Shown here: positions 47,390 through 58,799 of the stretch, in pieces
Layout of the letters: each line of letters starts with the position of its first letter
Position numbering within the stretch: position 1 is the first letter of the stretch
Program-made: the position numbers and the translations under genes
DNA from: Hymenoscyphus infarciens
Taxonomy: Eukaryota > Ascomycota > Leotiomycetes > Helotiales > Helotiaceae
Length of the DNA: 64,000 nucleotides
Direction: 5' to 3'
NCBI GenBank assembly: GCA_001414345.1
Contig: LLCB01000074.1
Coordinates: forward strand, 62,001 to 126,000
The notes under the pieces: model-generated
Told to the model about the DNA's origin: nothing
Seen by the model: the letters and a program-made list of their open reading frames with translations, nothing else
Database searches by the model: none

Positions 47390-47639
47390 TAATAGAAAGA
47401 AAGCGAGCTAATAGTAAGTGAGGTAATAGTAAGCTCTTTTAAAAGCTATTTTAAAGCTCTCTAAGATATAAAATCTCAAGCGAGATAGACAAATTAACTT
47501 CTATAATCTATCTATAAAAAGTTATACTTTGCGATTTACGATTTACGATTTACGAATTAGTTGTTTTTAGCCTTTAATATATACGAGACGCTCTATATAT
47601 TTAGAATACCGTAGCTCTCTTACTTTCTTCTTTATCTTA

Positions 47640-48930
47640 ATCTTATTTACTTATATAGAACTTGAGTATAGATCGAGTCTTATTTCTAAGAAGTAAATTC
47701 GTACTTTATATAGAAGAATTTAATTATTCTAAACCTTTAGTATAAGCTATTTCTTTTAATATATATCGAATAATAGCTCTAAGTCTTATATTATTATTCT
47801 AGATCTTTAGTATAATTTATATAGATAAGTATAGATAGAGAAGATCGACTTTAAGAAGTAAATTCGTAAGTTATATATAAATTCAATTATCTTAAATCTA
47901 TAATATAAATCTTTTTATATTAATAAACAGTGTTTTTATAATCTCCGTCTATATTATAAGCCTTTCTATCTCTATTCTTATTTACGCTTTTTCTCTTCTT
48001 TAGATATATCTTTCTTATTCTTATTAATTAAATTTTAAAGTAAGTCTAGTTTCTTCTCGCTTAGAGAAAACGAGTTTACTTTCTATTCCTTTTATTTAAT
48101 AGATTTATAAAGTATAAGTAAGGTTCTAAGTAGAGATTTTTAAAGATTAAAGACTTTAAGCGAGAGTTTTTCTATATCTTCTATCTTAGTAGCTAGTCTT
48201 TCTTATTCTTACTAACTAAATCTAGAGGTAAATATAGTTTATATATTATCTCTACTTTTAACTTATCTCTCTATACTAGTAGCTAGGCGTAGGAAAGATA
48301 GAGAATATAAAAATATTATTAATAAATCTTATATCGACTATTTAGAAACTAGTCTAGTAAGTTATATCTTTTTATTTTATTATCGTAAGATTTTAAAATA
48401 ATATAAGTAGAGAAGTATAAATAGAAAAACTTAATATTAAGAAATCGTTTTATAAGTCGTATATATTAAATGAATTTTCTTAAAAGAATAGTAGAATACT
48501 ATTACTTGAATATAGCTGAAACGATAACTAAAGCTTCTAAACTAGCTATTTAGAAAACATTCTAGTAAGTCTCATATTTTAATTCTATTATCTTAGACTT
48601 TTAGTAAAACGTAAGAAGATAATATAAAGAGAAAACAACGATGCTAAGAAGTTAGCTCGTAAGTCTTATCTATTAATCTTATTATCTCAAAGGTTTAGTT
48701 TAATATTCTTTCTTAAAGAGAGTTAGAACCACGTTTAAAGCTTTCAAGTCAGCTATTCGTAAGATATTCTAGTAAAGTTTTATGTTTTGGTTTCATTATC
48801 TTAGACAATTGGTAGAACTCTTATCAAAAGACGTTACTCGAGATGATAGCAAAACCTCTTGTGATAGCGATTGTCTAAGTAGTCCAGTAAGTCTCATGTT
48901 TCGATTCCATTATCCTAACCTATTCGGAAA
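47640..48930. repeat. degenerate tandem array, ~95-115 bp period
   Basis: The phrase GTAAGTCTCATGTTTCGATT followed by CCATTATC recurs with decay near 48358, 48452, 48565, 48659, 48772 and 48887. More decayed versions (AGTCTTATATTATTATTCTA) are upstream to about 47640. Copies nearest the right border are the least mutated. Confidence 0.65.
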
Positions 48931-49259
48931 ATGACAAAATAACCAAAACCACCACACTTCATTCAAGGGTTTTCACCATCTCATATCACCGAATCATAGG
49001 CTGAAAAGACTAGTCAAAATCATTCACAGCGCTGATAAGGGCCAATCGTGAATGAGCACCGCCATTCACTCAATCGGGAAATTCTCGCTAAACACCCGAT
49101 CGGTATAAATTCCCTCCCAACTCCAAATTTTCCTCCCTTTCCTCCTCAACAACAACAACCGTCCTTTTGGTAAGCATATCCCCCGACCCCTTCCCATCCC
49201 ATCCATCGGATCGGTCGATAAGCTAACCCTATGCGAACCATAGCAGAATTCGCATAGCA

Positions 49260-50459
49260 ATGGCTTCGTCCACCAACCCAGCCGCGCCCGACAATACGTC
49301 ACAACCCCCACAAACTCCCTCCCGATCCCCCAGATTGTTCTCCTTCCCTCCCTTGTCCTCGACCGGCAACTCCATGGCCTCTTCCCCTCCGATCCGCGGT
49401 GTGGAAGCCGCCTATCCGTCCCACGTCTCGTCTTCGTCGGACTCCAGCGCACAACTCCCACCTCTCCCATCCCCCGCAGAGCAACGCGACATCCAACATG
49501 GCCTTTCGGCGGAGGAGTTGGCTCTTGCGTGTCACCGGGCAGATGATAACATGACTGTTATCATCCAAAGAAGCACAGAGAAGCTCGATGACCTCTTCCG
49601 TGGCCACAGAGACAGAGCGCACGTTATCAACACGACGTACCACGAGAATGTTGAGAAGGAGGGCACGAATTTGGAGACCGCTATGGAAGACTTGCTCATA
49701 CAGTTCTTGCGCGATGTCAAAACCCAAATCGGAGGACAGGTTGCCAATGCTGCTTCGACCAGCGATGATACCGCCGCCCAAGACGCCTCGGGGTCTGCTG
49801 GTGCTATCGACATGGCGCAAATTGAGCAAATGTTTGATGGAATGAAGATCAGCATTCTCAAGAAGCTCGGAAACCACCAAGAGTGCATGAAGAAGATGAA
49901 GAGCAGCGATACGGCGAAGCTAAAGAGGTTGGCAGACAAGAGCACCACAGAACTCGTGGTCATCCAGACCGATGTTCAAGCTGCCCTCCAGCGCGAGATC
50001 GTGGATACGTTCCAAAAGGTAAGCTATCCTCTGCACAAAAGAACAAAAGAAACGCGCTAACATCCTTTACTTCAGACACCTGGAGTTCCCAAGCAAGCAA
50101 CCTTCCACCCAGCAGCCGACAACTACGCAGTCCAAGCTGCCAAGAGAAAGCCCAGCAACACCAACAAGTCTCGTGCTAGCAAAGGACTCGACGACACCAA
50201 GAATACGCCTGTCGCACAACCAACACACCTCCAAATGGCTCTCGGCCCTGGAGTCGTACCACGTCGCGTCGCCTCTGTGCCAGAAAGACCAGCCCAAGGT
50301 AGCTTTGCTAGACACGTCTTAACCAACAGAACGACCGACATTTTCACCCGACCAACTCCTCTCCCATACACAGAAGATTTAATCGAGATCAAGCAGGAAG
50401 ATTTCGATGTCGATATCGCTGAGACCGAGGGCCCGACCAAGAAACGCCGCGTCAATTGA
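49260..50459 (+). CDS. putative nuclear coiled-coil protein, unknown function
   Basis: Two exons, 49260-50018 and 50076-50459, give 380 aa. Residues 1-75 are Ser/Pro-rich and disordered. Residues ~80-250 are strongly helical with coiled-coil character (a segment from ELALACHRADDNM to TEKLDDLF, then a Lys-rich MKISILKKLGNHQ region). The C-terminal half is basic and disordered and ends in a likely nuclear localisation signal, GPTKKRRVN. An acidic IEIKQEDFDVD stretch could be a SUMO-type psiKxE site. I recognise no domain. This is the first intact gene after the AT-rich block. Confidence 0.75.
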
Positions 50460-50689
50460 GGGAGAAGTACTGCATAGATGGAAGACGGATACAATTGGAT
50501 TCTGATGATGATGGTTGGATGCCGACGGATAATGAAATGCTGAGAATTTGACTTTTGCTTTGCTTTAGATTGTTTCAACTTTCAAGAGATGAAAATGCAA
50601 TCACTAGGAGCAAAGATACGATTGAACGATAGCAAGAACCAATGATGCAAGTGATCGTTTAACAAGATAATTACCAAGAAAGACTCTGA

Positions 50690-51130
50690 AGTGTGAAGTG
50701 AGAAGGTTTGGTAAGACGTGACCGCGGTGAGAGTATACATTTCAAGTTCTTTCTTTCTGATTCAAAAGTATGCTGTCAAGTGATGGCTTTCTTGCTTTAC
50801 ACACTATATATATTGCTTCTACTTCTTCGCAGCACTGTTCTATGACCAATGAACTCCTGCCCAGAGACTACTAGAAACCAGAAGTCAAATAGCCAGAAGC
50901 CTCAATAGAGGGCTGGTGTACTGTCCTTCAATTCTTTAAGAACTTCCCATATGACCGTTTTCTTTTAAGGCATCCAATTGGCATCACTTCGTTGCTGATT
51001 CGGTCAAAGCGAGTGCGTATTCAATTCTCAGACCAACCCTGCACTTGAATTTCCCAGCAAGGTAGACACCGGAGAATCAGGGGTCCTGGACTTGGTTGGC
51101 TACGTAGACGAATACACACTAGCTTTGACT
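50690..51130. repeat. diverged tandem duplication, unit 1
   Basis: Shares, in order, GTGAAGTGAG, TTCTTCGCAGCAC, CCAGAGACTACTAG, AACCAGAAG, GGCATCAC, AAGCGAGTG and GACTTGGTTGGCTACGTAG with unit 2 about 490 bp downstream. It is intergenic. Confidence 0.6.
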
Positions 51131-51179
51131 GGCTCGGGAAAGAAGTGACGCTAGCTTAACAGCCCAAGGAAGACGTTGA

Positions 51180-51535
51180 GTGTGAAGTGAGCATGATGTG
51201 ACTGGGTTGTGAGTATATCTTTTGCTTCTTGACAGGATTCGACGGAGTCATGGAGAACCATTTGGGTTCTTCGCGGCACGGCTATACGACGAATCAGCCC
51301 CTGGGCCAGAACTACTGGCAATCAGAAGCCATATTGGAGTGGCCATTCCTTAAAGCTCGTCTCACCATATCTATTGGCTTTTGAGGAACTCAACTGGCAT
51401 CACCGCGTCCATGACCCAATCAAGCGAGTGTTTATTCGCCAGCCAGCCAATCCCACACCTTGAGTTTCCTTGTCAAATCAGAGGTCCGAGACTTGGTTGG
51501 CTACATAGGCGAATAAACACTCGCTCGGACAAAAT
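51180..51535. repeat. diverged tandem duplication, unit 2, with 17-bp perfect inverted arms
   Basis: Counterpart of unit 1. It carries GCGAGTGTTTATTCGCC at 51424-51440 and the exact reverse complement GGCGAATAAACACTCGC at 51508-51524, a potential stem with a ~67-nt loop. Unit 1 has a decayed version of the same stem. Confidence 0.65.
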
Positions 51536-52562
51536 CAGGAACTCAGTGCGCTAGCCAAATCCCCTAAAAGCAGAGGGCCAAGAACTGGACTATTCACAAA
51601 GTAACACCCCAAATTCTTACCCGCTGACCATACAAACAAAGCTTGGATATTCTCTGCTCAAATCTATCAAAAGTCACAATTTTCATCTCGCAGCACCACA
51701 AAGAAGAACAATTTCAACTCATCGACTTCGAGAGCTTTCAATACGCTTCCTGAGTTTCAGTTTCGAAACAAGAGAGGAACTCGAGAGAATGGGGATGCTG
51801 AGAGCAAGAGTCTGCAGCTTTCCTCTTCGTACTCCAGCTCCCCCAATTCCATCTATTGTCCCAGGAAGTCCTGTTGCCAGAGGGGATTTAGGAGAATTGA
51901 GAAATCGATTTCCCAATTCTCTTAACCCTCCAACAACACTCAATCACCCTAGACTGTCTCAAACAATAAAAGAAAACTAGGTGTACGCGAAGCAAGGACC
52001 GAAGCTGTTACAAGTGTCACTCTCCCCACTTCAAGCCAGGGCTCGATTCAACCCAATCCCAAGTGAGTCTGGCTTTCTCTGGCCAGAATAAAAAGACGCT
52101 TGGAACCACGGAACACGCTGGGTATCGGACTTAGCACTTGCCCGTGTGTTTTCTTGGCTGACTGGAAGCAATTGCTGGCAGTTCATCGAGAAACACGAGC
52201 TTATTGAATTACTGAACTGCCCCCTAGAAGAGATATGTTGGGGCCGTCAGTAATGCAATAAACTCTTTCAAGTATAGAACCAAGGAAAAATGAGAAGCTG
52301 TTCCCCAATGTAATGCTCACTCGCGTACGGTAACCCGCGAGGATCGATAACATATGGGGTTGAAATACGCTCATGTCAATGGTAAAACGATGCAAATACC
52401 TTGGTCTGATAATGTTATGCCCAAAACATTGCTTTCATTTTTGTTAGCATTTGCCTTGAGCTGAAAGATCTCGCTCTGTAAGATGATTTTCCCATCCTTT
52501 GGTACTTGTTGAGCGCCAAAACGCCCCAAACCCAACGCCGTATATGCCCAAATATCTTATGC

Positions 52563-53348
52563 TCACTCTTCCTTCTCCATATCCTCGTCCTCTTGGGCTG
52601 CCCCGTCACCTCCAAAGAGATCCTCCATTGTTCCACCTTCCTCTCCCCCCTCAACGCCTTGTTCTTCTGCTTCATTCAGGCCACCCATAAGTGTATCCGC
52701 GGCATATTCTTCAGTGGCAACCCATTCGCCTCTGAGTCCCCACGGTACACCAGACATGACGAATCTCTCGCTTGGCAATCGTACACCCCATTCGTGCTGA
52801 AGGACTTTGGGCAACTTGATTGCATTTCTTTTTTGCGCCGTCTCCAACAAGAACTCTTTACTCAGTCCTCCACCCCCAGCACCTCCACCCCCATTTCCGC
52901 CTCCGAATTGGTATTGTAATCGACTTGCAATTGCAAATTGAACGGCGTTTGCGCTGACTTGGCCATCAATGTCTCGAAGTCCACCAGGCGGGGCATCTTT
53001 TGCTCGAGTCTGCTGCGAAACATAGGCATCGGATGAGAGATGGAGAGCATCAGAGAGGACACCTGAGGCGTGGCGGTATGCGAAATCGAGAATTTGTAAT
53101 GGGACTCGTTCTTGGTATGCCGTGACGCCGAGGGAGGAGAGGAGTACGTGAATGAGGCGAGCGTCTCGAGGGCGTTTACTCAGACCGTTGTCTTGAATTG
53201 AGGTCATTGGCACATGAGGATTGTGAGATGGAGCTGCTGCAGGAGCGGCTTGTTGTGATGAAGCTGCTATTGTTGCCGAGGTGGATTGTGATGGTGGAGA
53301 GGTATGTCCATTTGTTTGAGGGGCTGCTTCGCCATTGACTTCTGCCAT
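52563..53348 (-). CDS. TAF9: TFIID/SAGA subunit TAF9
   Basis: Intronless, 261 aa. A Pro/Ser/Thr/Ala-rich leader (about 1-50) precedes the histone-fold domain (about 55-150): KRPRDARLIHVLLSSLGVTA, YQERVPLQILDFAYRHASGV, SDALHLSSDAY and VSANAVQFAIASRLQYQF. The TAF9 extension follows: KEFLLETAQKRNAIKLPKV, GVRLPSERFVMSGVPWGL. A Gly-rich insert interrupts the fold end (about 150-165), and the C-terminus is acidic. TAF9 pairs with TAF6 by histone fold and is shared by TFIID and SAGA. It is divergent from HIS4. Confidence 0.95.
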   Translation of the reverse strand: MAEVNGEAAPQTNGHTSPPSQSTSATIAASSQQAAPAAAPSHNPHVPMTSIQDNGLSKRPRDARLIHVLLSSLGVTAYQERVPLQILDFAYRHASGVLSDALHLSSDAYVSQQTRAKDAPPGGLRDIDGQVSANAVQFAIASRLQYQFGGGNGGGGAGGGGLSKEFLLETAQKRNAIKLPKVLQHEWGVRLPSERFVMSGVPWGLRGEWVATEEYAADTLMGGLNEAEEQGVEGGEEGGTMEDLFGGDGAAQEDEDMEKEE

Positions 53349-53689
53349 CCTGAAGGCCCTGGGGGATGTCTGTTCGCAGTATTCCCTTGAGAATCGGCTT
53401 GTGAAGCTCTAGGAGAGCGGTGTTTCGGTTTCTGGTGGTTTGTCTGATTAGGATCTTTGATAAACCTATTGACAAAGGTGCGGGCGCAAAGAGTGTTGTA
53501 TGGTAATTCACGGGCGCGTCTTCACCTTTCTTTGGAGGACAGGCTAAGGCTAGTTTTACAAGTAGCTAGGTAGCAGCTGCCTTACCCTAGTCGGGCTGAT
53601 TATCGGATGTGGTTGCTGACCAGGGATCGCCAATCGGAGGTGATATCGGAGGTGCCCCTCCCGCAGTCGGCCAAAAAAAGTTGATTACC
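53349..53689. promoter_or_regulatory. divergent promoter TAF9/HIS4
   Basis: 341 bp between opposite start codons. It contains two ATCGGAGGTG words at 53633 and 53645 and a TAGCTAGGTAGC near-palindrome at about 53563. I did not find a TGACTCA (Gcn4/CPC1) element, which would be expected for general amino-acid control. Site assignments are tentative. Confidence 0.4.
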
Positions 53690-56682
53690 ATGGAGTCATT
53701 ATGTCCCTCGTCCTCTTCCCCTCTCACAAATCAATCAATTCAATCAATCACCATGGATACGACTCTGCCTCTACCCTTCCTCCCTTTCGTGGATCTCTCC
53801 GATCTCGAAGGGGCCAAGGCTACTGCTACTGCTACTGCCACTGCTACCGAGGCGGAAACTGGATTGACCAGCACTCAATTGTCCTACTTGGGCTGTGTCG
53901 CTCTCGCCGCGACCCAAGACACCTTCGAGCGCCTCCTACAATTCCTCCAGACGAACCTTTCCGTGGAAGCTTATGTCGATGTCACAGCGATTGTCTCTAT
54001 CAAGGATGTCGTCACAATTCTCGATGCGGGCGCTCGCAAGGTATTTGCTCACACTTCTCAATTGGAAGAGCTGAAGAGTTATGGAGATAGAGTGATCCCT
54101 CTGGTCTCACCAGACGATGAGGTCCTCACAACCACATCCTTCCCCCACGGCGTCCTTATTGAGGTCGGCCTCTTTTGGTCTCCCTGCATGGTACTAATGG
54201 AAAAGCTCAATGCAAGCAAGACTTCTCCAGTATTTCTTTCCAGCCTCTCGGACGGCGGACTTGAATTCTTCGTCAATTCAGCGACGGACCTCTCTGCCAT
54301 ACCAATTATACCAGCTAAGAGTCTCACATTCGGAGAGGGTTCAGAGGAATCGATTTCGGTGCCAGGACTCATCGGGAAGTTATGGAGCTCGGACAGACCA
54401 GATAAACTGTTACCAACTGTGGTTACCGACGAGAGCGGAGTTGCGCTGGGGTTGGTGTACAGCAGTCAAGAAAGCGTGGCAGAAACCCTCAAGACTGGCA
54501 CTGGAGTTTATCAGAGTCGGAAGCGTGGTTTGTGGTACAAGGGTGCTACATCTGGAGATACACAAGAACTCGTCAGAATTGCTCTGGACTGCGATCAAGA
54601 TTGTTTGAAATTTGTTGTTCGCCAAAAAGGTAGTGGTAAGTAGAAGTCTCCAAGCGCCCGTAAAAAGACCATTTTCTAACTTTCTACAGGTTTCTGCCAC
54701 CTCCCTCAATCCACCTGCTTCGGCGAACTTCGCGGTATCGCAAAACTCGAGAAGACGTTAGTTTCAAGAAAAGATTCGGCCCCCGAGGGATCATACACAG
54801 CTCGGTTATTTTCAGACGAAAAGCTGCTCCGCGCAAAAATCATGGAGGAGGCAGAAGAATTATGTAATGCGAGCACAAAGAACGAAATCGCATTCGAGGC
54901 TGCTGACTTGATTTACTTTGCTTTGACGAAAGCTGTGAGCGCTGGTGTGAGTCTTGCTGATATCGAACAAAGTCTGGACGCCAAGAGCGTAAAAGTCAAG
55001 CGACGACAGGGAGACGCGAAAGGAAAATGGGCTGAAAAGGAGGGCATTTCCACAGGAGGAAAGCGCAAATTGACGGCGAAAGCCGTAGTCGGTGACGAGT
55101 CGGAATATAGTTCTGAACAACTCGAGACTCTACGAAAGAAGAGAGCAAAAGCTGCCCAGCTATCGGAAAATCTACGAAAACGATGGGAGGGTGGTGAAAT
55201 GGCTGTTTCAATGGAAACAAAAAAGGCGACAAATGCCGCAAAGAAGTCAAAGAAGGCAGCAAAGGCTGTCCCTGTCAGACAACCTGAGAAGACCGAGGCT
55301 CGTATCACCATGAAGCGTTTTGATGCTAAGACGTCATCACCTGAAGATCTTCAAGCGGTTTTAAAGCGACCTTCTCAGAAGTCTACAGAGATGATCATGG
55401 GAATTGTCAACCCAATCATCGAGAGCGTGCGCGAAGGAGGCGATGAGGCACTTCTAGGGTTTACTCACAAGTTTGAAAAGGCGACTTCCCTCACATCACC
55501 TGTCCTGAAAGCCCCATTTCCACAAGAGTTGATGAACATTTCCTCAGAGACAATCAAAGCCATCGATATTTCCTTTGAAAACATTCGCAAATTTCATGCA
55601 GCGCAAAAGGAAGGACCTCTCCAAGTCCAGACGATGCCAGGAGTCATGTGTAGTCGGTTCTCGCGTCCAATTGAGCGTGTTGGTCTGTATGTTCCAGGTG
55701 GAACTGCAGTCCTTCCAAGTACGGCACTCATGCTTGGTGTACCAGCTATGGTTGCAGGTTGTAAGAAGATTGTTCTTGCTTCACCCCCTCGTGCGGACGG
55801 CAGCATCACACCTGAGATCGTCTATGTAGCCCACAAGATTGGTGCAGAGTCCATTGTTTTGGCAGGTGGCGCCCAAGCTGTTGCTGCTATGGCATATGGA
55901 ACAGAAAGCGTGAGCAAAGTTGACAAGATCTTGGGGCCTGGCAATCAGTTTGTCACCGCAGCCAAGATGTATGTTAGTAACGATACAAATGCCGGCGTAA
56001 GCATCGATATGCCTGCTGGACCTTCAGAAGTCTTGGTTATTGCCGACAAGGAATCAAATCCAGCTTTCGTCGCCTCGGATCTCCTATCTCAGGCAGAGCA
56101 CGGTGTTGATAGTCAAGTCATCCTGATCGCAATCGATCTTTCTGAGGAGGAACTCACGGCAATCGAGGACGAGTTGCACAAGCAAGCAATGGCTTTGCCC
56201 AGAGTTGGTATTGTTCGAGGTGCGATTGAGCATTCCGTCACTCTTGTAGTGAAGGATATCGAGGAGGCTATGAAGCTTAGCAACGACTATGCTCCTGAGC
56301 ATTTGATTTTGCAATTGAAGGATGCAGCAAAGGTTGTGGATCTTGTCGAGAATGCTGGTAGTGTCTTTATTGGCGAGTGGACTCCTGAGAGTGTTGGTGA
56401 TTATTCTGCGGGTGTCAATCACTCATTGCGTAAGTTCATACATATCCTTAACCCTCACTTTTTTAATACTAACTTCTTGAAGCAACATACGGATTTGCGA
56501 AGCAATACTCTGGTGTCAATCTTGGATCTTATGTCAAGCATATCACATCGTCTCAACTCACAGCTGAAGGATTGCGAAATGTTGGAGGTGCCGTTATGCA
56601 GCTTGCGAAGGTCGAGGAATTGGAGGCTCACCGACGAGCTGTTGAGATTCGGTGGAAGTATATGGATGAGAATAAGTTGTGA
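53690..56682 (+). CDS. HIS4: trifunctional histidine biosynthesis protein HIS4
   Basis: Exons 53690-54635, 54690-56429 and 56483-56682 give 961 aa. The phosphoribosyl-AMP cyclohydrolase part contains VVTDESGVALGLVYSS, SRKRGLWYKGATSGDTQE (about 273-290) and DCDQDCLKF. The phosphoribosyl-ATP pyrophosphohydrolase part contains IMEEAEELC (about 366) and EAADLIYFAL. Histidinol dehydrogenase (about 525-961) contains VPGGTAVLPSTALMLGVPA, GGAQAVAAMAYGTE, DMPAGPSEVL and LSQAEHG. These catalyse steps 2, 3 and 9-10 of histidine synthesis in the cytosol. A Lys/Arg-rich linker of about 100 residues (418-522) separates the last two domains and is longer than I expect. A second in-frame ATG at 53753, just before LPLPFLPFVD, could be the real start. 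Confidence 0.95.
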
Positions 56683-57853
56683 ATTTGACACTTCTTTTGT
56701 AATTACTTTTGACTCTTCCCTTGGTCTACTCTGGGAGACGTCATAAATAAGTGTATCATAGCTTGACAATCTGACAACTCATGAAATTAGCGGTTTCGGT
56801 GTGACATAATGGTCTAGTCTCACTTTTACAATCATCCCTCAATATTCGCTCGCACTATAGTACATGTGGAAGTACTATTAGAGAAGAGAGTTTTTTGAAA
56901 TAGTTTGTGCAATAGAGTTCTTCTAGTATTGATGAACGGCAAGTACTCTAGTAAATGGCTTTATTTGAAAAGAGTTTTCGAAAGACTTGGAGATTATTAT
57001 CTTCCAGTTACTTGTAGGAAAACAGTAGTATTACATATTGATTCCTTTGAACTTCGTACCATCATATATTCATTTCTTAGAACTTGGTTTTCTAAAATCA
57101 TTTGGACATCCAAAGTTTCCAGTAGTGTGCGGATTTCCCAGCGAACTTGGTACTAAAAAGGTTACCAATGATCCAACAGCTAACCCGTGTTTTAGTTTCG
57201 ATCCAGCTCTTGAAATGAAGAACCTGGAATGTGAGTCCATCTCTAAGTCTGCGTCAAATGACAAACGAAAGAGACGAAACCATTGTTTGAAATCAGCATG
57301 ATTTTTGGGTCTTTCAGTTTCATCCTCCATACACTGAAGCTGGATGTTGAAGTTCCAGCAGCCCAGGCCCAGCAACAATTATATTAAGAAAGGGAGATAA
57401 ATGGGGGGCGTGGACCAGGATAGCCCTAAGCAAGACTGTTCATGGGAAGTGATAGAGGCAAGGCAATGTGAAGGTGGAGCAACGTCACAGATATCGATTC
57501 GATGGGTGCATGTATGAGGTCTATGGCTACTTTATTGGTGTTTGAGAGGTGGGCAAGGGGTATTGTAGAGGAGGTAATAGATGGAGAAGAGGGAAAGGGA
57601 ATTCTTTGGGCCTGTTCTTCGTGCTATTTCGCTCTAAGCAAAGATAAAATGTCAGACGAGAAGTGTTAGTAACTACGGAAGTACCGCAATGAATGGGCGA
57701 TGAGGTTCCTGAGTGGGAAAAGGGATAATGTAGATTAGAACTAGTTAAAATTTAATCTGCCATCCAGCCTCGAGAGAGTCTTTGGAAAGGTATGTTAAAA
57801 GTAGAATAAGAGAGTGCGAAAATGAAGGGTGGCTATTCGTAGAGTACCTACTA

Positions 57854-58362
57854 CAGTTCCGGAGCATAAGTTTCCGTACGATGCGGCTTTTTTGGACTTT
57901 TCACACTAAAAACAACTAAAACACACTACCAGGCTTATATAACTATATACTCTATAGCGATTTACTAAATATATAATATATATAAACTATATTTAGAATT
58001 AAAATATCTCTCTTTTATATTCTTAGAATTAAGTTTTAAGATCTCTATTCTTAATTTATATCTAGTTAAAGTTAGTCACGGTAGAATATCAAGTATTTAA
58101 GCTAATTTTATATACAAAATCTCATAAAATCTATAAAATTCACGCTTAGTCTACTTTAAGCCTACTTAAAAGACTAACTAGCAGTGTATTATTAATTATT
58201 ATATAGGACACTTATATTTAAATGCTTAGTTTAGTATTTAGCCTAATTAGTAAATGTAATTTTAATATAATTATAGAGTACTAGAGAAGGGTATTTACAG
58301 TGTGTTTTAGCGATTTTTGGTGTCAAAAGTTGCTTCGTACGGAAACTTATGCTCTGGTACTG
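57854..58362. mobile_element. 509-bp Tc1/mariner-type MITE, TA duplication
   Basis: The left end CAGTTCCGGAGCATAAGTTT and the reversed right end CAGTACCAGAGCATAAGTTT both continue CCGTACGA and then, after divergence, CTAAAACACACT. TIRs are about 65-70 bp. The element is flanked by TA at 57852-57853 and 58363-58364. The CAGT start and TA target fit Tc1/mariner/pogo. The interior is AT-rich with no ORF. Confidence 0.85.
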
Positions 58363-58799
58363 TAATACCCCTATCTTGTAAAAAAGAAAAGTCTTTTGAA
58401 AAATGACGAGTTATTTATAGGTCACCTTAAAACAGCAGCGACAATCGGTAGGTTATCTACCAATTGCACCTAGTATAAGATATTCCAAGTTATCCACAGG
58501 TTATCTCTAAACACGTGGAATATATCGCTACTATTCTCTCCTCTACTCTTTCGTGACAGAACAAACAAGAAGATTCCTAAATCCTCTGGCTACTTCTTTC
58601 TACCTGAAAGCAATGCGGTGGATAGAGACTTCACGATTACCTCAAAAAATCGAACACTTAAAAGTCCATCCTCCCAAGTCCTTTGCAGCAATCAAATTCT
58701 ATATTTAATCAATACTAGTCGAGTCTTTTTATTCTGTTATCTCAACTCCACTCCAAAATCGGCCTTCGTAATGTAGGAGGTTTAGTGCGATACCCACAC

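Larger units (their letters stand above)
43412..49259. other. AT-rich repeat-derived block, no functional gene
   Basis: The block contains the MITEs at 44347-44790, 45984-46559 and 46895-47389, a solitary TTTACGA-rich transposon end at 47528-47600, and the ~105-bp array at 47640-48930. Words such as AGAACTCGGACAACTGAAAT recur near 43837 and 45128. A 93-codon frame at 45060-45341 (minus) lies in repeat sequence and is not supported. Confidence 0.6.
50460..52562. other. 2.1-kb convergent intergenic region
   Basis: Between the unknown nuclear gene and TAF9, whose 3' ends face each other. It mostly contains the duplicated stem-bearing repeat. A 63-codon frame at 51789-51980 has no supporting evidence. 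Confidence 0.5.

Noticed and set aside
29700..48900. Mitochondrial or plastid insertion explaining the AT-richness
   Set aside because: No organellar gene or rRNA motif seen. Inverted-repeat transposon ends, relic transposase frames and CpA/TpG depletion fit RIP of transposons.
51789..51980. 63-codon plus-strand frame upstream of TAF9 3' end
   Set aside because: Short, proline-rich and overlapped by an antisense frame. No conserved motif could be recognised.
56905..57378. Overlapping short frames on both strands downstream of HIS4
   Set aside because: Mutually overlapping frames without motifs or splice sites. I could not assign a gene remnant.
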